Source: Eubacterium callanderi (GTDB lineage: Bacteria > Bacillota > Clostridia > Eubacteriales > Eubacteriaceae). From it: a stretch of DNA of 64,000 nt. The position numbers and the translations under genes were made by a program. Of the stretch, positions 23,398 to 32,251 are shown piece by piece. The stretch is from NCBI RefSeq assembly GCF_900142645.1, contig NZ_FRBP01000001.1:1-64000 (forward strand), written 5' to 3'. The notes beneath the pieces are model-generated. The model was given only the letters and a program-made list of their open reading frames with translations, was not told where the DNA came from and ran no database searches. Positions within the stretch are counted from its first letter, which is position 1, and each line of letters opens with the position of its first letter.

Positions 23398-23997
23398 TCA
23401 CTCCACAGCTTTTTCTAAAATATCCACACATTTTCCAATTCCAAGCCTGCCCGAATCCAGAATCATGTGGTAGCCTTCGGGGGCACTCCACTTTTTGCCC
23501 GTATTCGCATTATAGTAACAGGCGCGGCGTTTATCAAACTTTTTCAGCACAACTTCTGCGTTGGCCGCGTCCACGCCGTAGGTCTCCACCGCCCGTTTTA
23601 CACGGGCCTCCCAGCTGCTGTGGATAAAAACATTCAGGACATCTTTTCGTCTTCTCAGGGCGTGGCAGGCGCACCGGCCAATGATGACACAGGGGCCTTC
23701 CGCTGCCAGATCATTGATAATTTCAGCTTCTGCCAGCCGCAGCGCATCGTTCTCCGGCAGGCTGGGCGTATCGCCTATCAGGTTTTTGGACAGCATGTAG
23801 ACAGAGTAGAAGAAGCTGTTGGTTGGTGTTTCTTCCAGCTCTTCAAGATATTCGGGGGAAACGCCTTTCTTTTTCGCAGCCATCTCCAGTATTTCTTTCC
23901 CGTAGTAAGGAATCCCCAGCTTTTCTGCTGTCCGGTAGCCGATTTCCCGACCGCCGCTGGCATATTCCCGTTCAATGGTGACAATATTGTATTTCAT
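23398..23997 (-). CDS. cytidylate kinase-like family protein
   Basis: 199 aa from ATG 23997. The frame extends upstream to 24099 but would lie inside the ABC gene. The start MKYNIVTIEREYASGGREIG matches the cytidylate-kinase-like P-loop family, with a GREIG loop in place of GxxGxGKS. Other motifs are GPCVIIGRCACHALRRRKDV (~95), LNVFIHSSWEAR and CYYNANTGKKW (~160). Members are common in Clostridia and their substrate is uncertain. It follows the exporter genes with an 11-base gap and a GAGGAGG site. Confidence 0.8.
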   Translation of the reverse strand: MKYNIVTIEREYASGGREIGYRTAEKLGIPYYGKEILEMAAKKKGVSPEYLEELEETPTNSFFYSVYMLSKNLIGDTPSLPENDALRLAEAEIINDLAAEGPCVIIGRCACHALRRRKDVLNVFIHSSWEARVKRAVETYGVDAANAEVVLKKFDKRRACYYNANTGKKWSAPEGYHMILDSGRLGIGKCVDILEKAVE

Positions 23998-24007
23998 AAT
24001 TGTTTTT

Positions 24008-25879
24008 TTACGCCTCCTCTTCCACTTCAAACTGGCTGTTATACAGGTCTGCGTAGAAGCCATTTCGGGCAAGCAGTTCTTCATGGGTTCCCTGTTCAAT
24101 GATATCGCCGTCCTTCATCACGAAGATACAGTCTGCGTTCTTGATGGTGGACAGGCGGTGGGCAATGACAAAGCTGGTCCGCCCATGCATCAGGTTATCC
24201 ATGGCCTTCTGAATGAGGATTTCGGTACGGGTATCGACAGAGCTGGTCGCTTCGTCAAGAATCAAAATTTTAGGATCTGCGAGGATCGCACGCGCAATGG
24301 TCAGAAGCTGTTTCTGCCCCTGGGACACATTGTTGGCTTCCTCGTTCAGCACCATACTGTAGCCATCGGGCAGTGTTCTTACAAAGTGGTCCACCTGGGC
24401 GGCCACAGCGGCCTGCTGAACCTCCTCATCGGTAGCGTCCAGACGCCCATAGCGGATATTGTCGGCAATGGTGCCGTTATACAGCCAGGTGTCCTGGAGA
24501 ACCATCCCAAACAGGCTTCTCAGATCGTTTCTTCTAAAGTCCTTAATGTTGTGGCCATCCACCAGAATCGCGCCGGAGTCTACATCGTAGAAACGCATGA
24601 GCAGCTTGATAATCGTGGTTTTGCCCGCGCCGGTAGGCCCTACAATGGCGATCTTCTGGCCTTCCTTTACCTGTGCGGAGAAATCATTGATAATGATTTT
24701 GTTCGGGTTGTAGCCAAAATGAACGTGATCAAAGGTGACATTCCCCTGGACATCTGCAGGTGACACCGGATTCTGCGGGTCCGGCACCTCTTCTTCCTCA
24801 GCCAGGAATGTAAAGACACGCTCAGCCGCAGCCATAGTCATCTGCATGATATTGGACATATTGGCAATCTGTGAGATCGGCTGGTTGAACTGGCGGACAT
24901 ACTGGATGAACGCCTGAATATCCCCGACGGAGATGCGGCCGTTAACGGCCAGATAACCGCCCAAAATACACACAGCCACATAGCCCAGGTTTCCAATAAA
25001 GGCCATAATAGGCTGCATCAGGCTCGAGAGGAACTGCGATTTCCAGGCCGACCCATACAAGTTGTTGTTGAGTCCCTCAAAGGTTTTGTATGCTTCCTCT
25101 TCGTTGTTAAAGGCCTGAACCACTGAATGGCCGCCATAAATTTCCTCAATATGGCCATTGATGTGTCCAAGATATTCCTGCTGGCTGCTGAAATATTTCT
25201 GGGACCGCTTGACCACCAGTACGATGAACACAAAGGACAGTGGAATAATACACAGCGTTACCAGGGTCATCTGCCAGCTGATGGAGAACATCATGACCAG
25301 AATACCAATAACGGTTGCCACAGAGGTAATAATCTGGGTCAAACTCTGGTTAAGGGTCTGGTTGACCGTTTCAATATCGTTGGTTAAAAACGACAAAACT
25401 TCGCCGTAACTTGTTTTATCAAAATACTTAAAAGGGAGACGGTTTATTTTCGCAAATGTATTTTCACGCAGCTTGTAGGTGACTTTCATCGACACGCCTG
25501 TCATCAAAAATCCCTGGAGCGCTGAGAAAACAGCCGAGATAATATACAGTCCTACCAAAAACAGTAAAATCTTTGCGATACCTTCAAAATCAATGCCACT
25601 GCCGGTATTGGCGATCATATTCATCACGCCTTCAAAAATTTTCGTGGTTGCCTGTCCCAGAATTTTAGGTCCGACAATGTTAAAAACAGTTGAAGCGATA
25701 GCAAAGATCACGACAAAGGTCACGGCAACCCGATGGGGTTTCAGATAAGCTAAAAGTTTTTTAAGGGTACCCTTAAAGTCTTTTGCCTTTTCACCGCTCG
25801 CCATCACCGGCCCACGGCCCATGGGGCCACGGCGTTTTGGAGGCGTTGGAGTCGTTGCTTTCGTTACTTTATCAGACAT
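24008..25879 (-). CDS. heterodimeric ABC exporter subunit, canonical ATPase half
   Basis: 623 aa: six membrane helices (~45-340), then an ATPase domain. Walker A is VGPTGAGKTTIIKLL, Walker B ILILDEATSSVD has the catalytic Glu, and the switch His is present in VIAHRLST. Its signature is VSQGQKQL instead of LSGGQ. The N-terminal ~35 residues are Pro/Gly-rich (KRRGPMGRGPVM), as in many clostridial MDR exporters. It pairs with the neighbouring 745-aa protein, whose motifs are complementary. Overlap with that gene is eight bases. Confidence 0.92.
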   Translation of the reverse strand: MSDKVTKATTPTPPKRRGPMGRGPVMASGEKAKDFKGTLKKLLAYLKPHRVAVTFVVIFAIASTVFNIVGPKILGQATTKIFEGVMNMIANTGSGIDFEGIAKILLFLVGLYIISAVFSALQGFLMTGVSMKVTYKLRENTFAKINRLPFKYFDKTSYGEVLSFLTNDIETVNQTLNQSLTQIITSVATVIGILVMMFSISWQMTLVTLCIIPLSFVFIVLVVKRSQKYFSSQQEYLGHINGHIEEIYGGHSVVQAFNNEEEAYKTFEGLNNNLYGSAWKSQFLSSLMQPIMAFIGNLGYVAVCILGGYLAVNGRISVGDIQAFIQYVRQFNQPISQIANMSNIMQMTMAAAERVFTFLAEEEEVPDPQNPVSPADVQGNVTFDHVHFGYNPNKIIINDFSAQVKEGQKIAIVGPTGAGKTTIIKLLMRFYDVDSGAILVDGHNIKDFRRNDLRSLFGMVLQDTWLYNGTIADNIRYGRLDATDEEVQQAAVAAQVDHFVRTLPDGYSMVLNEEANNVSQGQKQLLTIARAILADPKILILDEATSSVDTRTEILIQKAMDNLMHGRTSFVIAHRLSTIKNADCIFVMKDGDIIEQGTHEELLARNGFYADLYNSQFEVEEEA

Positions 25880-28109
25880 TTCCTAATTCCTCCTTTGACA
25901 GCTGTGAGCTTGCGATTTCCTGATAGGTACCGCAGCTTCTCAATAATTCTTCATGGGTTCCCTTTCCGACCACGCGGCCTTCGTCAAGAACGATAATCTG
26001 TTCAGCGTTCATAATGGTATTAATACGCTGGGCAACAATCAGCACGGTAGCCTCCTCGGTATAATTCTTGAGGGCCGAACGCAGGGCTGCATCTGTTTTA
26101 AAGTCAAGGGCCGAAAAGCTGTCGTCAAAAATATAGACATCCGGTTTTTTAACAAGGGCTCTGGCAATGGATAAACGCTGCTTCTGCCCACCGGAGACAT
26201 TGTCGCCGCCCTGGGCGATTTCACGCTCAAAACCATCAGAATTCGCGTTAATAAATTCCATAGCCTGGGCGATTTCCGCCCCCTGGCGCACTTCCTCCTC
26301 GGTGGCCTCTTTGCGGCCATAGCGAAGATTGGAATCAATGGTTCCTGAGAACAGAACCCCCTTTTGAGGGACATAACCAACCTTGTCGCGCAGGTCGTGG
26401 AGAGAGGCATCTCTTAAATCCACGCCATCCAGCGTAATAGCGCCGTCGGTCACATCATAAAAACGGGGAATGAGGTTAATCAATGTTGATTTACCTGAGC
26501 CGGTAGAGCCGATAAAGGCTGTTGTCTGTCCTGGATCAGCCTCAAAACTAATATCATGGAGCACGTCCTCGTCTGCGCCCTCGTAGTGGAAGGAAACATG
26601 GTCAAACACCAGGCGTCCCGGCACATTCTGAGGGAAGGGCTTTGGATTTTTAGGACTTTTGATCACCGGGTCCACTGCCAGCACTTCTGCGATACGTTCG
26701 CCGGAAACAGCGGCTCTGGGCACCAAGATAAACATCATGGAAATCATCAGGAAAGACATGATGATCTGCATGGCGTACTGCATAAAGGCCATCATATTAC
26801 CAACCTGCATGGTTGAGTCCGCGATCTGATGTGCGCCAAGCCAGATAACCAGCAAAGTGGTACCATTCATAATAAGCATCATCAACGGCATCAGAAAGAC
26901 CATTGTACGGTTGATAAAAAGGTTATTGTTTGTCACTCGTATGTTTTCTCTTTTAAAACGTTCACGTTCAAAATCCTGGTTCCCAAAGGCGCGGATCACC
27001 GACATCCCATTAAGGTTTTCACGCATGACCAGGTTCAGGCGGTCCACCAGCTTCTGAACAATTTTAAAACGCGGCAGCACCAGTGAGAAAGTCACTACAA
27101 TCACTCCGACCAGCACAATGACCGACACAGCGATAATCCAGCTCATGGACGTGCTTTCCCGCAATGCCATAATCACCCCGCCAACCCCTAAGATGGGCGC
27201 GTAGCAGATCATTCGTATCCCCATGATCAGCAGCGTCTGCATCTGGGTGATATCGTTGGTGCTCCTCGTGATGAGCGAGGCGGTTGAAAACCGGTTAAAT
27301 TCGGTGTTTGAGAAGGACTCAACCTTCTTAAAAATATCTCTGCGCACCACCTGTGAAAAACCAGCGGCTACCTTGGCGGCCAGCAGGCCAACACAAATGG
27401 CTGCGATAACACCAATCAGCGATAATCCCAGCATGATGCCGCCAATCTTAAGGATATACATGGTCTGTATATAGCTGGTGTCGGCGCCTAATTCTTTATA
27501 GAATTCCCTGACAAAAATGGCGCCTGTCTGCTGCTGGGTGGACTCTGGCGTCTGCACGGCCTTTTCTCTGGCGCTGTCGAACTGTTCCTTCGGCATCATT
27601 TTCAGCATAGGTGTCATTTCGTACAGCTTGGATAAATCCATGTCGTCAACGTTGGCTGTCATGTCCTCCTGGCTGGCTGTGCTTCCCTTCTGTTCGGCCA
27701 TATCCTCTACGAAATTAATAAAAGTCCAGTCGGCCTCACCAAAGATGGCATCCAGCTTCGTGTAGGTATCCTCATCTGTGTTCCTGAGCACATAAGCACG
27801 CTCATTCTTCATTTCAGGATATTTTTTAATCTGTTTATCGGTCGCTGCCGAGGGCGTTACTTCCTCATAGGCCTCTGATACGGTTTTTTTCTGCTCATCG
27901 GTCATAAAGCTGGTGATAAAATCATATCCCTGCTCGCTGATGGCGTCTGGCGCGGCATGCTCGATCCCATTCTGCTGAATCCCCACATTGACAATATCGG
28001 ACATGAAATTTGGCAGATTCAAATCCGACATTGCCTGGACAAACAGCAGAATAAAAGCCAGCAAAATCGAACCGATATAGGGTTTGAGATACTTTGCTAA
28101 TTTTGTCAT
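25872..28109 (-). CDS. heterodimeric ABC exporter subunit, degenerate ATPase half with extracellular insert
   Basis: 745 aa. Helix 1 (~12-30) is followed by a ~190-residue extracytoplasmic insert before helix 2 (~225), then the remaining helices and an ATPase domain. Walker A is GSTGSGKSTLINL and the signature VSGGQKQR is canonical, but Walker B reads IFDDSFSALD (Asp for catalytic Glu) and the switch His is Gln (VAQRINT). This half therefore holds the non-hydrolysing site, as in BmrCD-type exporters. It follows marR and is expected to be MarR-controlled drug or peptide export. Confidence 0.92.
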   Translation of the reverse strand: MTKLAKYLKPYIGSILLAFILLFVQAMSDLNLPNFMSDIVNVGIQQNGIEHAAPDAISEQGYDFITSFMTDEQKKTVSEAYEEVTPSAATDKQIKKYPEMKNERAYVLRNTDEDTYTKLDAIFGEADWTFINFVEDMAEQKGSTASQEDMTANVDDMDLSKLYEMTPMLKMMPKEQFDSAREKAVQTPESTQQQTGAIFVREFYKELGADTSYIQTMYILKIGGIMLGLSLIGVIAAICVGLLAAKVAAGFSQVVRRDIFKKVESFSNTEFNRFSTASLITRSTNDITQMQTLLIMGIRMICYAPILGVGGVIMALRESTSMSWIIAVSVIVLVGVIVVTFSLVLPRFKIVQKLVDRLNLVMRENLNGMSVIRAFGNQDFERERFKRENIRVTNNNLFINRTMVFLMPLMMLIMNGTTLLVIWLGAHQIADSTMQVGNMMAFMQYAMQIIMSFLMISMMFILVPRAAVSGERIAEVLAVDPVIKSPKNPKPFPQNVPGRLVFDHVSFHYEGADEDVLHDISFEADPGQTTAFIGSTGSGKSTLINLIPRFYDVTDGAITLDGVDLRDASLHDLRDKVGYVPQKGVLFSGTIDSNLRYGRKEATEEEVRQGAEIAQAMEFINANSDGFEREIAQGGDNVSGGQKQRLSIARALVKKPDVYIFDDSFSALDFKTDAALRSALKNYTEEATVLIVAQRINTIMNAEQIIVLDEGRVVGKGTHEELLRSCGTYQEIASSQLSKEELGNV

Positions 28110-28142
28110 ATTTGCTTCCTTTCTTTAATGTCTTACTCCGTT

Positions 28143-28640
28143 TTAGTTGCTTTCGCGGTTCAGCCGCTCGATGGTCTCGGAAAACTCATCCATCAAAGCG
28201 ATAAACTGCCTGGTTTTTTCTTCTCCCATTTCCTCAGTTGTGCGAGTCAGCAGGTTGAGCATGGGTCTTGGTGCTGTTTTCAGCATGACCCTTCCGGCCT
28301 CGGTCAAATTGACATAAACAACACGGCGGTCTTTCTTGGTGGTGATACGCTCCACGTATCCAGCGTTCTCGAGGACGTTAATCATCTGAGAAACACCGGG
28401 CATCGAGCTGTTTGTCGCCTTGCTCAGCGTTGAGATACGCACCCCGGGTAGTGGTGCTGTTCCATTTTTCAAATGCTCATTTTCCTGCTCCTTACAGTGA
28501 TTGGCAATACGCATCAGCATAAAAAATTCACTTTGGCGCAGGCCGTCAATGCGCTGCTTGCTCATGGTGTGAAACAGATTCTTTTTTACCTTGTTTAAAC
28601 TGGCCAGAAACGTTTCCCCAAGGCTTTTCTCATGATCCAT
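28143..28640 (-). CDS. MarR-family transcriptional regulator
   Basis: 165 aa. The winged helix spans ~65-130: VRISTLSKATNSSMPGVSQM, INVLENAGYVERITTKKDRR and VVYVNLTEAGRVML. Helices before and after form the dimer domain. ATG 28640 follows AAGGAG by six bases. It is the first gene of the exporter operon, and a 13-base palindrome just below the -10 box (28740-28752) is its likely operator, so it should repress itself and the exporter until a ligand binds. Confidence 0.92.
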   Translation of the reverse strand: MDHEKSLGETFLASLNKVKKNLFHTMSKQRIDGLRQSEFFMLMRIANHCKEQENEHLKNGTAPLPGVRISTLSKATNSSMPGVSQMINVLENAGYVERITTKKDRRVVYVNLTEAGRVMLKTAPRPMLNLLTRTTEEMGEEKTRQFIALMDEFSETIERLNRESN

Positions 28641-28739
28641 GATAAACTCCTTCCCTTTTGGGAACCAGACCTTCCGAAGCCAACGGAATCGCGGTCTCCA
28701 TTTTTCTTTTGCTATCTTAATTATTACCCAACATAATAG

Positions 28740-28752
28740 TTAAGTAACTTAA
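28740..28752. promoter_or_regulatory. MarR operator candidate
   Basis: TTAAGTAACTTAA, a perfect dyad with central A, immediately downstream of the -10 box of the marR-exporter promoter. Confidence 0.6.
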
Positions 28753-28757
28753 ATATT

Positions 28758-28785
28758 ATTATAGACCTTTTTTGAAAGACTTCAA
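28758..28785 (-). promoter_or_regulatory. promoter of the marR-exporter operon
   Basis: On the minus strand TTGAAG (28785-28780), a 16-base spacer and a perfect TATAAT (28763-28758). Confidence 0.7.
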
Positions 28786-28875
28786 GAGAAAAGTAAAATC
28801 CGCAAACGATTTTCATGATCTTTTTGTTCAAAACAGGCTTTTTAAGCGGCTTTAAAAACCTGTAGCCTTTCTTAA

Positions 28876-28905
28876 AATAAAAAAAGACCAGATTCAGGAA
28901 TCTGA
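28876..28905 (-). terminator. terminator overlapping the tetR stop codon
   Basis: CAGATTC pairs with GAATCTG around a two-base loop, followed on the minus strand by TCTTTTTTTATTTT. The stop codon lies inside the hairpin. Confidence 0.8.
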
Positions 28906-29595
28906 TCCCATATTTTGTACCACAAGGTACTGGTCGGTATCTAACAGCTGCGGATAACGCTCGAAAAGCTGATCGACCATCCGATTTGACCGCTCAATCA
29001 TGTCCTGAATCTCCGCCTCGGTAAAATTCAGGTTGAGAGCAAAATTAAAACTGCGCACAACATAATCAAAGCATTCTGCGTAGGTCAGATCAAAGCCCTG
29101 ATTAATTTTCCATTGCAGCGAACGCTGTATGCCGAAAATTGTCCCCAGAGCAAGCTTATAATTTTTTTCAAAGCTATAACCATTGGCCGGCATCTCACGG
29201 ACAAGAGCTTCAAAAATTTCAGCCTGATTGCCTTCGTAAATGGATTCCTCCAGTAAGTCCTCCTTCATCACACCTGTAATAAAAGAAGCCATTCGCGGGT
29301 CGTGCTCACGGATGCGCATGGTCATATTTTGGAAATTGATAATAAAAAACAGGGGTTCCTCCTTCGGATCGACAAAATATTTCAGGTATGAGGCCTGCAC
29401 CTGATAATCCTCCTTAAGGACCTGAATACCTATGTTTCGCTTACTGCCAAAATGATAGGTAATGAGCGCCTGGCTGACACCTGCCTCCTTTGCGATCTGG
29501 CGGCTTCCGACCTCATACCCTTTTTCAAAGAATAAACGCTTTGCTGTTTCATAAATAATCTGCTTCGCCTTTTTTTTATCCAATTTCTCTTTCAC
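28894..29595 (-). CDS. TetR/AcrR-family transcriptional regulator
   Basis: 233 aa from GTG 29595, which follows GGGAG by seven bases; the longer frame to 29658 has no ribosome site. Residues ~8-55 form the TetR HTH: AKQIIYETAKRLFFEKGYEV, GSRQIAKEAGVSQALITYHF, GSKRNIGIQVL. The remaining ~175 residues are the helical ligand/dimer domain. It is divergent from the UroD-family gene, and the shared intergenic region carries three TTCGCGA-centred sites, so it most likely controls both genes. Confidence 0.92.
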   Translation of the reverse strand: MKEKLDKKKAKQIIYETAKRLFFEKGYEVGSRQIAKEAGVSQALITYHFGSKRNIGIQVLKEDYQVQASYLKYFVDPKEEPLFFIINFQNMTMRIREHDPRMASFITGVMKEDLLEESIYEGNQAEIFEALVREMPANGYSFEKNYKLALGTIFGIQRSLQWKINQGFDLTYAECFDYVVRSFNFALNLNFTEAEIQDMIERSNRMVDQLFERYPQLLDTDQYLVVQNMGSDS

Positions 29596-29671
29596 GTTTT
29601 TTCTCCCATCGCTGTCTTTTGTACTATTTAACCACAAAAAAAAAGATATTTCAAGCAATCCTTAAGAAAAA

Positions 29672-29773
29672 CTATTCGCGAACAGTTTTTTCCTGTTCGC
29701 GAATAGTTTTTACTTGACTTTGAATTTGAAACCTGTTATTCTTAAGTCAACGTTAAAACCTGTTCGCGATCAG
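29672..29773. promoter_or_regulatory. three TetR-type operator sites in the divergent region
   Basis: CTATTCGCGAACAG (29672-29685), CTGTTCGCGAATAG (29693-29706) and CTGTTCGCGATCAG (29760-29773). The first two are mirror images and flank a T-rich spacer; the last two bracket the UroD promoter. Confidence 0.75.
29714..29742 (+). promoter_or_regulatory. promoter of the UroD-family gene
   Basis: TTGACT (29714-29719), a 17-base spacer and TATTCT (29737-29742), between operator copies 2 and 3. Confidence 0.7.
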
Positions 29774-29791
29774 TTATTACTGGGAGGTAGT

Positions 29792-30949
29792 ATGAATACA
29801 TCTTTAAATGAAAAAACCCACGCGGTAAATAAAGTTTTTGAGGCTGTTTTTGATGGAAAAATGCCCTCGCGCGTTCCAATTCTCACAAACATTGATAATG
29901 CTTTCTGTCTTGAGTATGCCGGCTATAGCCTCAAAAAAGAACAGTACAGTATCGAAAAAACCCTGGAAGCCATTGACGTCACCACCCGCGATTTTGACGG
30001 GGACACGGTTCTCGGCATTACCATCCGTCTTCCACAGCTTTATAAAATTCTAGGCGCAAAAAACTTTAAAATGGGCGCCGATGGATTTTTACAGCATCCG
30101 GAGGTCCGCGGTATGGAGGTTGAGGATTACGACGCCTTTATTGCCGATCCGGTAAAAACACTCTGGCAAACCATTCTTCCAAGAATTTATGAAGAACTCA
30201 ACCGCCCCGGATTTGAGGGGCAGAAGGTTCTGGCCAAGGCCTTCTTTACCTTTGCGAGCAGTATGGCCGCACTGGGTGAGGGCTATCAGAAAATTGCCGA
30301 AAAATATGGACGGAGCACCTATACCATGGCCTCAGCCGCTTCAGCCGAGCCGCTGGATACGCTTTCCGACCAGCTGCGCTCTTTCTCAGGCATCAGCAAG
30401 GATATCCGCCGCTGTCCGGACAAAGTCATTGCCGCCTGTGAGGCATTACTGCCGGTCTGCCTGAAGGCTGGTGTAAATCCTGCTTCAAGCCGCTATAACC
30501 GAACCTTTATCCCGCTCCACATGGCGCCGTACATGCGCGAAAAGGACTTCCTGAAATTCTACTGGCCAACCTTTAAAGCTTATGTCGAAGGGCTGAACGC
30601 CGCGGGAGCCGGCGCCAATCTTTTTGTGGAAGAAGACTGGTCCCGCTACCTGGACTATTTAAATGAGCTGCCTGAAAATACTTTGATGGTTTTTGAATAT
30701 GGCGACTCTAAGGAAATAAAAGCAAAGGTAGGCAGCCGGCATATCGTCAGCGGCCTTTACCCCATCGGTCTCTTAAAATCGGGCACTGAGCAGGCATGTA
30801 TCGACAAGGCAAAAGAATTAATCGACATCTTCGCCCCGGACGGCGGATACATTTTTGGCTTTGACAAAGCCATTCTCCGCCTCAATGACATTAATCCAGC
30901 GAACTTAAAAGCAGTATTCAATTTCGTACATGAATACGGAATCTATTAA
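29792..30949 (+). CDS. uroporphyrinogen decarboxylase-family protein, probable corrinoid methyltransferase type
   Basis: 385 aa. ATG 29792 follows GGGAGGTAGT; the longer frame to 29714 runs through the promoter. The protein has a URO-D-like barrel with LEYAGYSLKKEQYSIEKTLE, RTFIPLHMAPYMREKDFLKF, YWPTFKAYVEGLNAAGAGAN and a C-terminal GGYIFGFDKAIL. In acetogens this branch includes methyltransferases that act with corrinoid proteins (MtaA/CmuA and O-demethylase types) rather than haem synthesis. No corrinoid protein or haem genes lie nearby. A 48-aa gene follows after 12 bases. The substrate is unknown. Confidence 0.8.
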   Translation: MNTSLNEKTHAVNKVFEAVFDGKMPSRVPILTNIDNAFCLEYAGYSLKKEQYSIEKTLEAIDVTTRDFDGDTVLGITIRLPQLYKILGAKNFKMGADGFLQHPEVRGMEVEDYDAFIADPVKTLWQTILPRIYEELNRPGFEGQKVLAKAFFTFASSMAALGEGYQKIAEKYGRSTYTMASAASAEPLDTLSDQLRSFSGISKDIRRCPDKVIAACEALLPVCLKAGVNPASSRYNRTFIPLHMAPYMREKDFLKFYWPTFKAYVEGLNAAGAGANLFVEEDWSRYLDYLNELPENTLMVFEYGDSKEIKAKVGSRHIVSGLYPIGLLKSGTEQACIDKAKELIDIFAPDGGYIFGFDKAILRLNDINPANLKAVFNFVHEYGIY

Positions 30950-30961
30950 CAGGAGGCACCA

Positions 30962-31108
30962 ATGACTGTAAAATCCGAATATTACACTGATTTTGAAGAA
31001 ACCATGAATAAATATGATATTCCCGAGGAAGCCGCTCCCTTTGCGGCCGAAAGCCTGCAATCGGTCGAGGAACTTCTCTTTGGGTTTATGATCTACCTGA
31101 TCTCCTGA
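30962..31108 (+). CDS. 48-aa microprotein downstream of the UroD-family gene
   Basis: ATG 30962 follows AGGAGGCACCA, as strong a site as any in the window. The product MTVKSEYYTDFEETMNKYDI, PEEAAPFAAESLQSVEELLF, GFMIYLIS is acidic with a hydrophobic C terminus that could touch a membrane or a partner protein. It shares the TetR-controlled transcript with the UroD-family gene and is followed by a terminator. The family is not recognised; it may be an accessory subunit. Confidence 0.7.
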   Translation: MTVKSEYYTDFEETMNKYDIPEEAAPFAAESLQSVEELLFGFMIYLIS

Positions 31109-31137
31109 GTGATGAGCAGTAAACAATATCTGAAATA

Positions 31138-31176
31138 AAAAAAGACCGTATCTGAATCGTACAGATACGGTCTTTT
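31138..31176. terminator. bidirectional terminator
   Basis: A perfect AAAAGACCGTATCTG stem with CAGATACGGTCTTTT around a seven-base loop, between convergent genes. Confidence 0.9.
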
Positions 31177-31186
31177 GCGTTGAATG

Positions 31187-32074
31187 CTATTTAATTGAGG
31201 CATCATAGATGCTCTTGATCGACTCTGCCAGCATGGCGTTAAATTCCGCGTCGCTCTGGCTCGCGTTCAGCCCTTCGGACAGCGCTCTGGAAAAGCTGGC
31301 GATAAGGCCCGGATTCTGTGCCAGCAGGGCGTTTGATTCCTCACGGGTATAGCCGCCGGACAGCGCGACCACGCGCACCACATGCTTATCGGCGATAATG
31401 TCGCTGTAGAATCCGTTTTCAGATGGAAGGCTGAGCTTAAACATCAGGCGGACATTGTCGTCCAGGGTATTCAGGCGGTCTAAAATTTCCGTTTTCAGTA
31501 TTTTTTCGCATTCTGCTTTATCAGCGCTTTTGATATTGACTTCCGGTTCCAGTATTGGCACAAAGCCGGCTGCCGCAATTTGCAGGCCCACTTCAAACTG
31601 CTGGTCAACAATCTGTTTAATGCCAGCCGCATTGGCAGATTGAACGACTGAGCGCATTTTTGTACCAAAGATATGGCGGTCTGCCGCCCGCTTGAGCAAG
31701 CCGTCCAGATCCGGGATCGGCTTCATGAGCTGAACGCCGTCCTTTTCCTCGGCCAAACCCTTATCGACCTTTAAAATCGGCAGTATTCCCTTTTTCTCCC
31801 AGAGGTAATCGGCTGTGTAAACATCGTCAATGGTACGGTCCATGGTCTTTTCAAAAAGAATCGCCCCCAGAATATATTCTGATGTAAAGGCTGGGCTTTT
31901 GATGATCCGCGCCCGCATGGCGTGAACCAAATCAAACATCTCATCATCGCCCTGATAGCTGTCCTCAGCGATGCCGTACAATCTCAGTGCCTTTGGCGTG
32001 CTGCCGCCGCTCTGGTCCAGGGCTGCAATAAAGCCTTTGCCATTCGCCATTCTTTCCAGTTGCTCTTTCTTCAT
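31187..32074 (-). CDS. class I fructose-bisphosphate aldolase
   Basis: 295 aa. The opening [20 protein letters not shown] is characteristic of Gram-positive class I aldolases. A likely Schiff-base Lys lies in the [13 protein letters not shown] region, with further family segments [31 protein letters not shown] and [20 protein letters not shown]. It cleaves fructose-1,6-bisphosphate to dihydroxyacetone phosphate and glyceraldehyde-3-phosphate. It is a single-gene unit between two hairpin terminators and precedes glycerol dehydrogenase, suggesting linked triose/glycerol metabolism. Confidence 0.9.
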   Translation of the reverse strand: MKKEQLERMANGKGFIAALDQSGGSTPKALRLYGIAEDSYQGDDEMFDLVHAMRARIIKSPAFTSEYILGAILFEKTMDRTIDDVYTADYLWEKKGILPILKVDKGLAEEKDGVQLMKPIPDLDGLLKRAADRHIFGTKMRSVVQSANAAGIKQIVDQQFEVGLQIAAAGFVPILEPEVNIKSADKAECEKILKTEILDRLNTLDDNVRLMFKLSLPSENGFYSDIIADKHVVRVVALSGGYTREESNALLAQNPGLIASFSRALSEGLNASQSDAEFNAMLAESIKSIYDASIK

Positions 32075-32206
32075 TGTATAACCTCCTGATCGGATCGTTT
32101 TGCCGGTCCTGTTTAAGTTTAAGATCGGGAGCGATGCGCTCCCACTCTCTTTAGTGTATACCTTTTCTCATTAAATATCAAGTGTTGTTTTTAATCCCTA
32201 TGGGTC

Positions 32207-32238
32207 AAAAAAGCTCCAGTATTACACTGGAGCTTTTT
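32207..32238. terminator. terminator of the glycerol dehydrogenase gene
   Basis: A perfect AAGCTCCAGT stem with ACTGGAGCTT around loop ATTAC, followed by a T-run on the plus strand and A/T flank on the minus. Confidence 0.85.
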
Positions 32239-32251
32239 GTCATTCCTGTTT

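Noticed and set aside
29714-29791. 26-codon N-terminal extension of the UroD-family gene
   Set aside because: It covers the -35/-10 boxes and operator 3, while ATG 29792 has GGGAGG directly upstream.
31138-31176. further member of the GATRCGGC hairpin family
   Set aside because: It contains GATACGG, but the inner GGC, the loop and the arm order differ, so it is an independent terminator.
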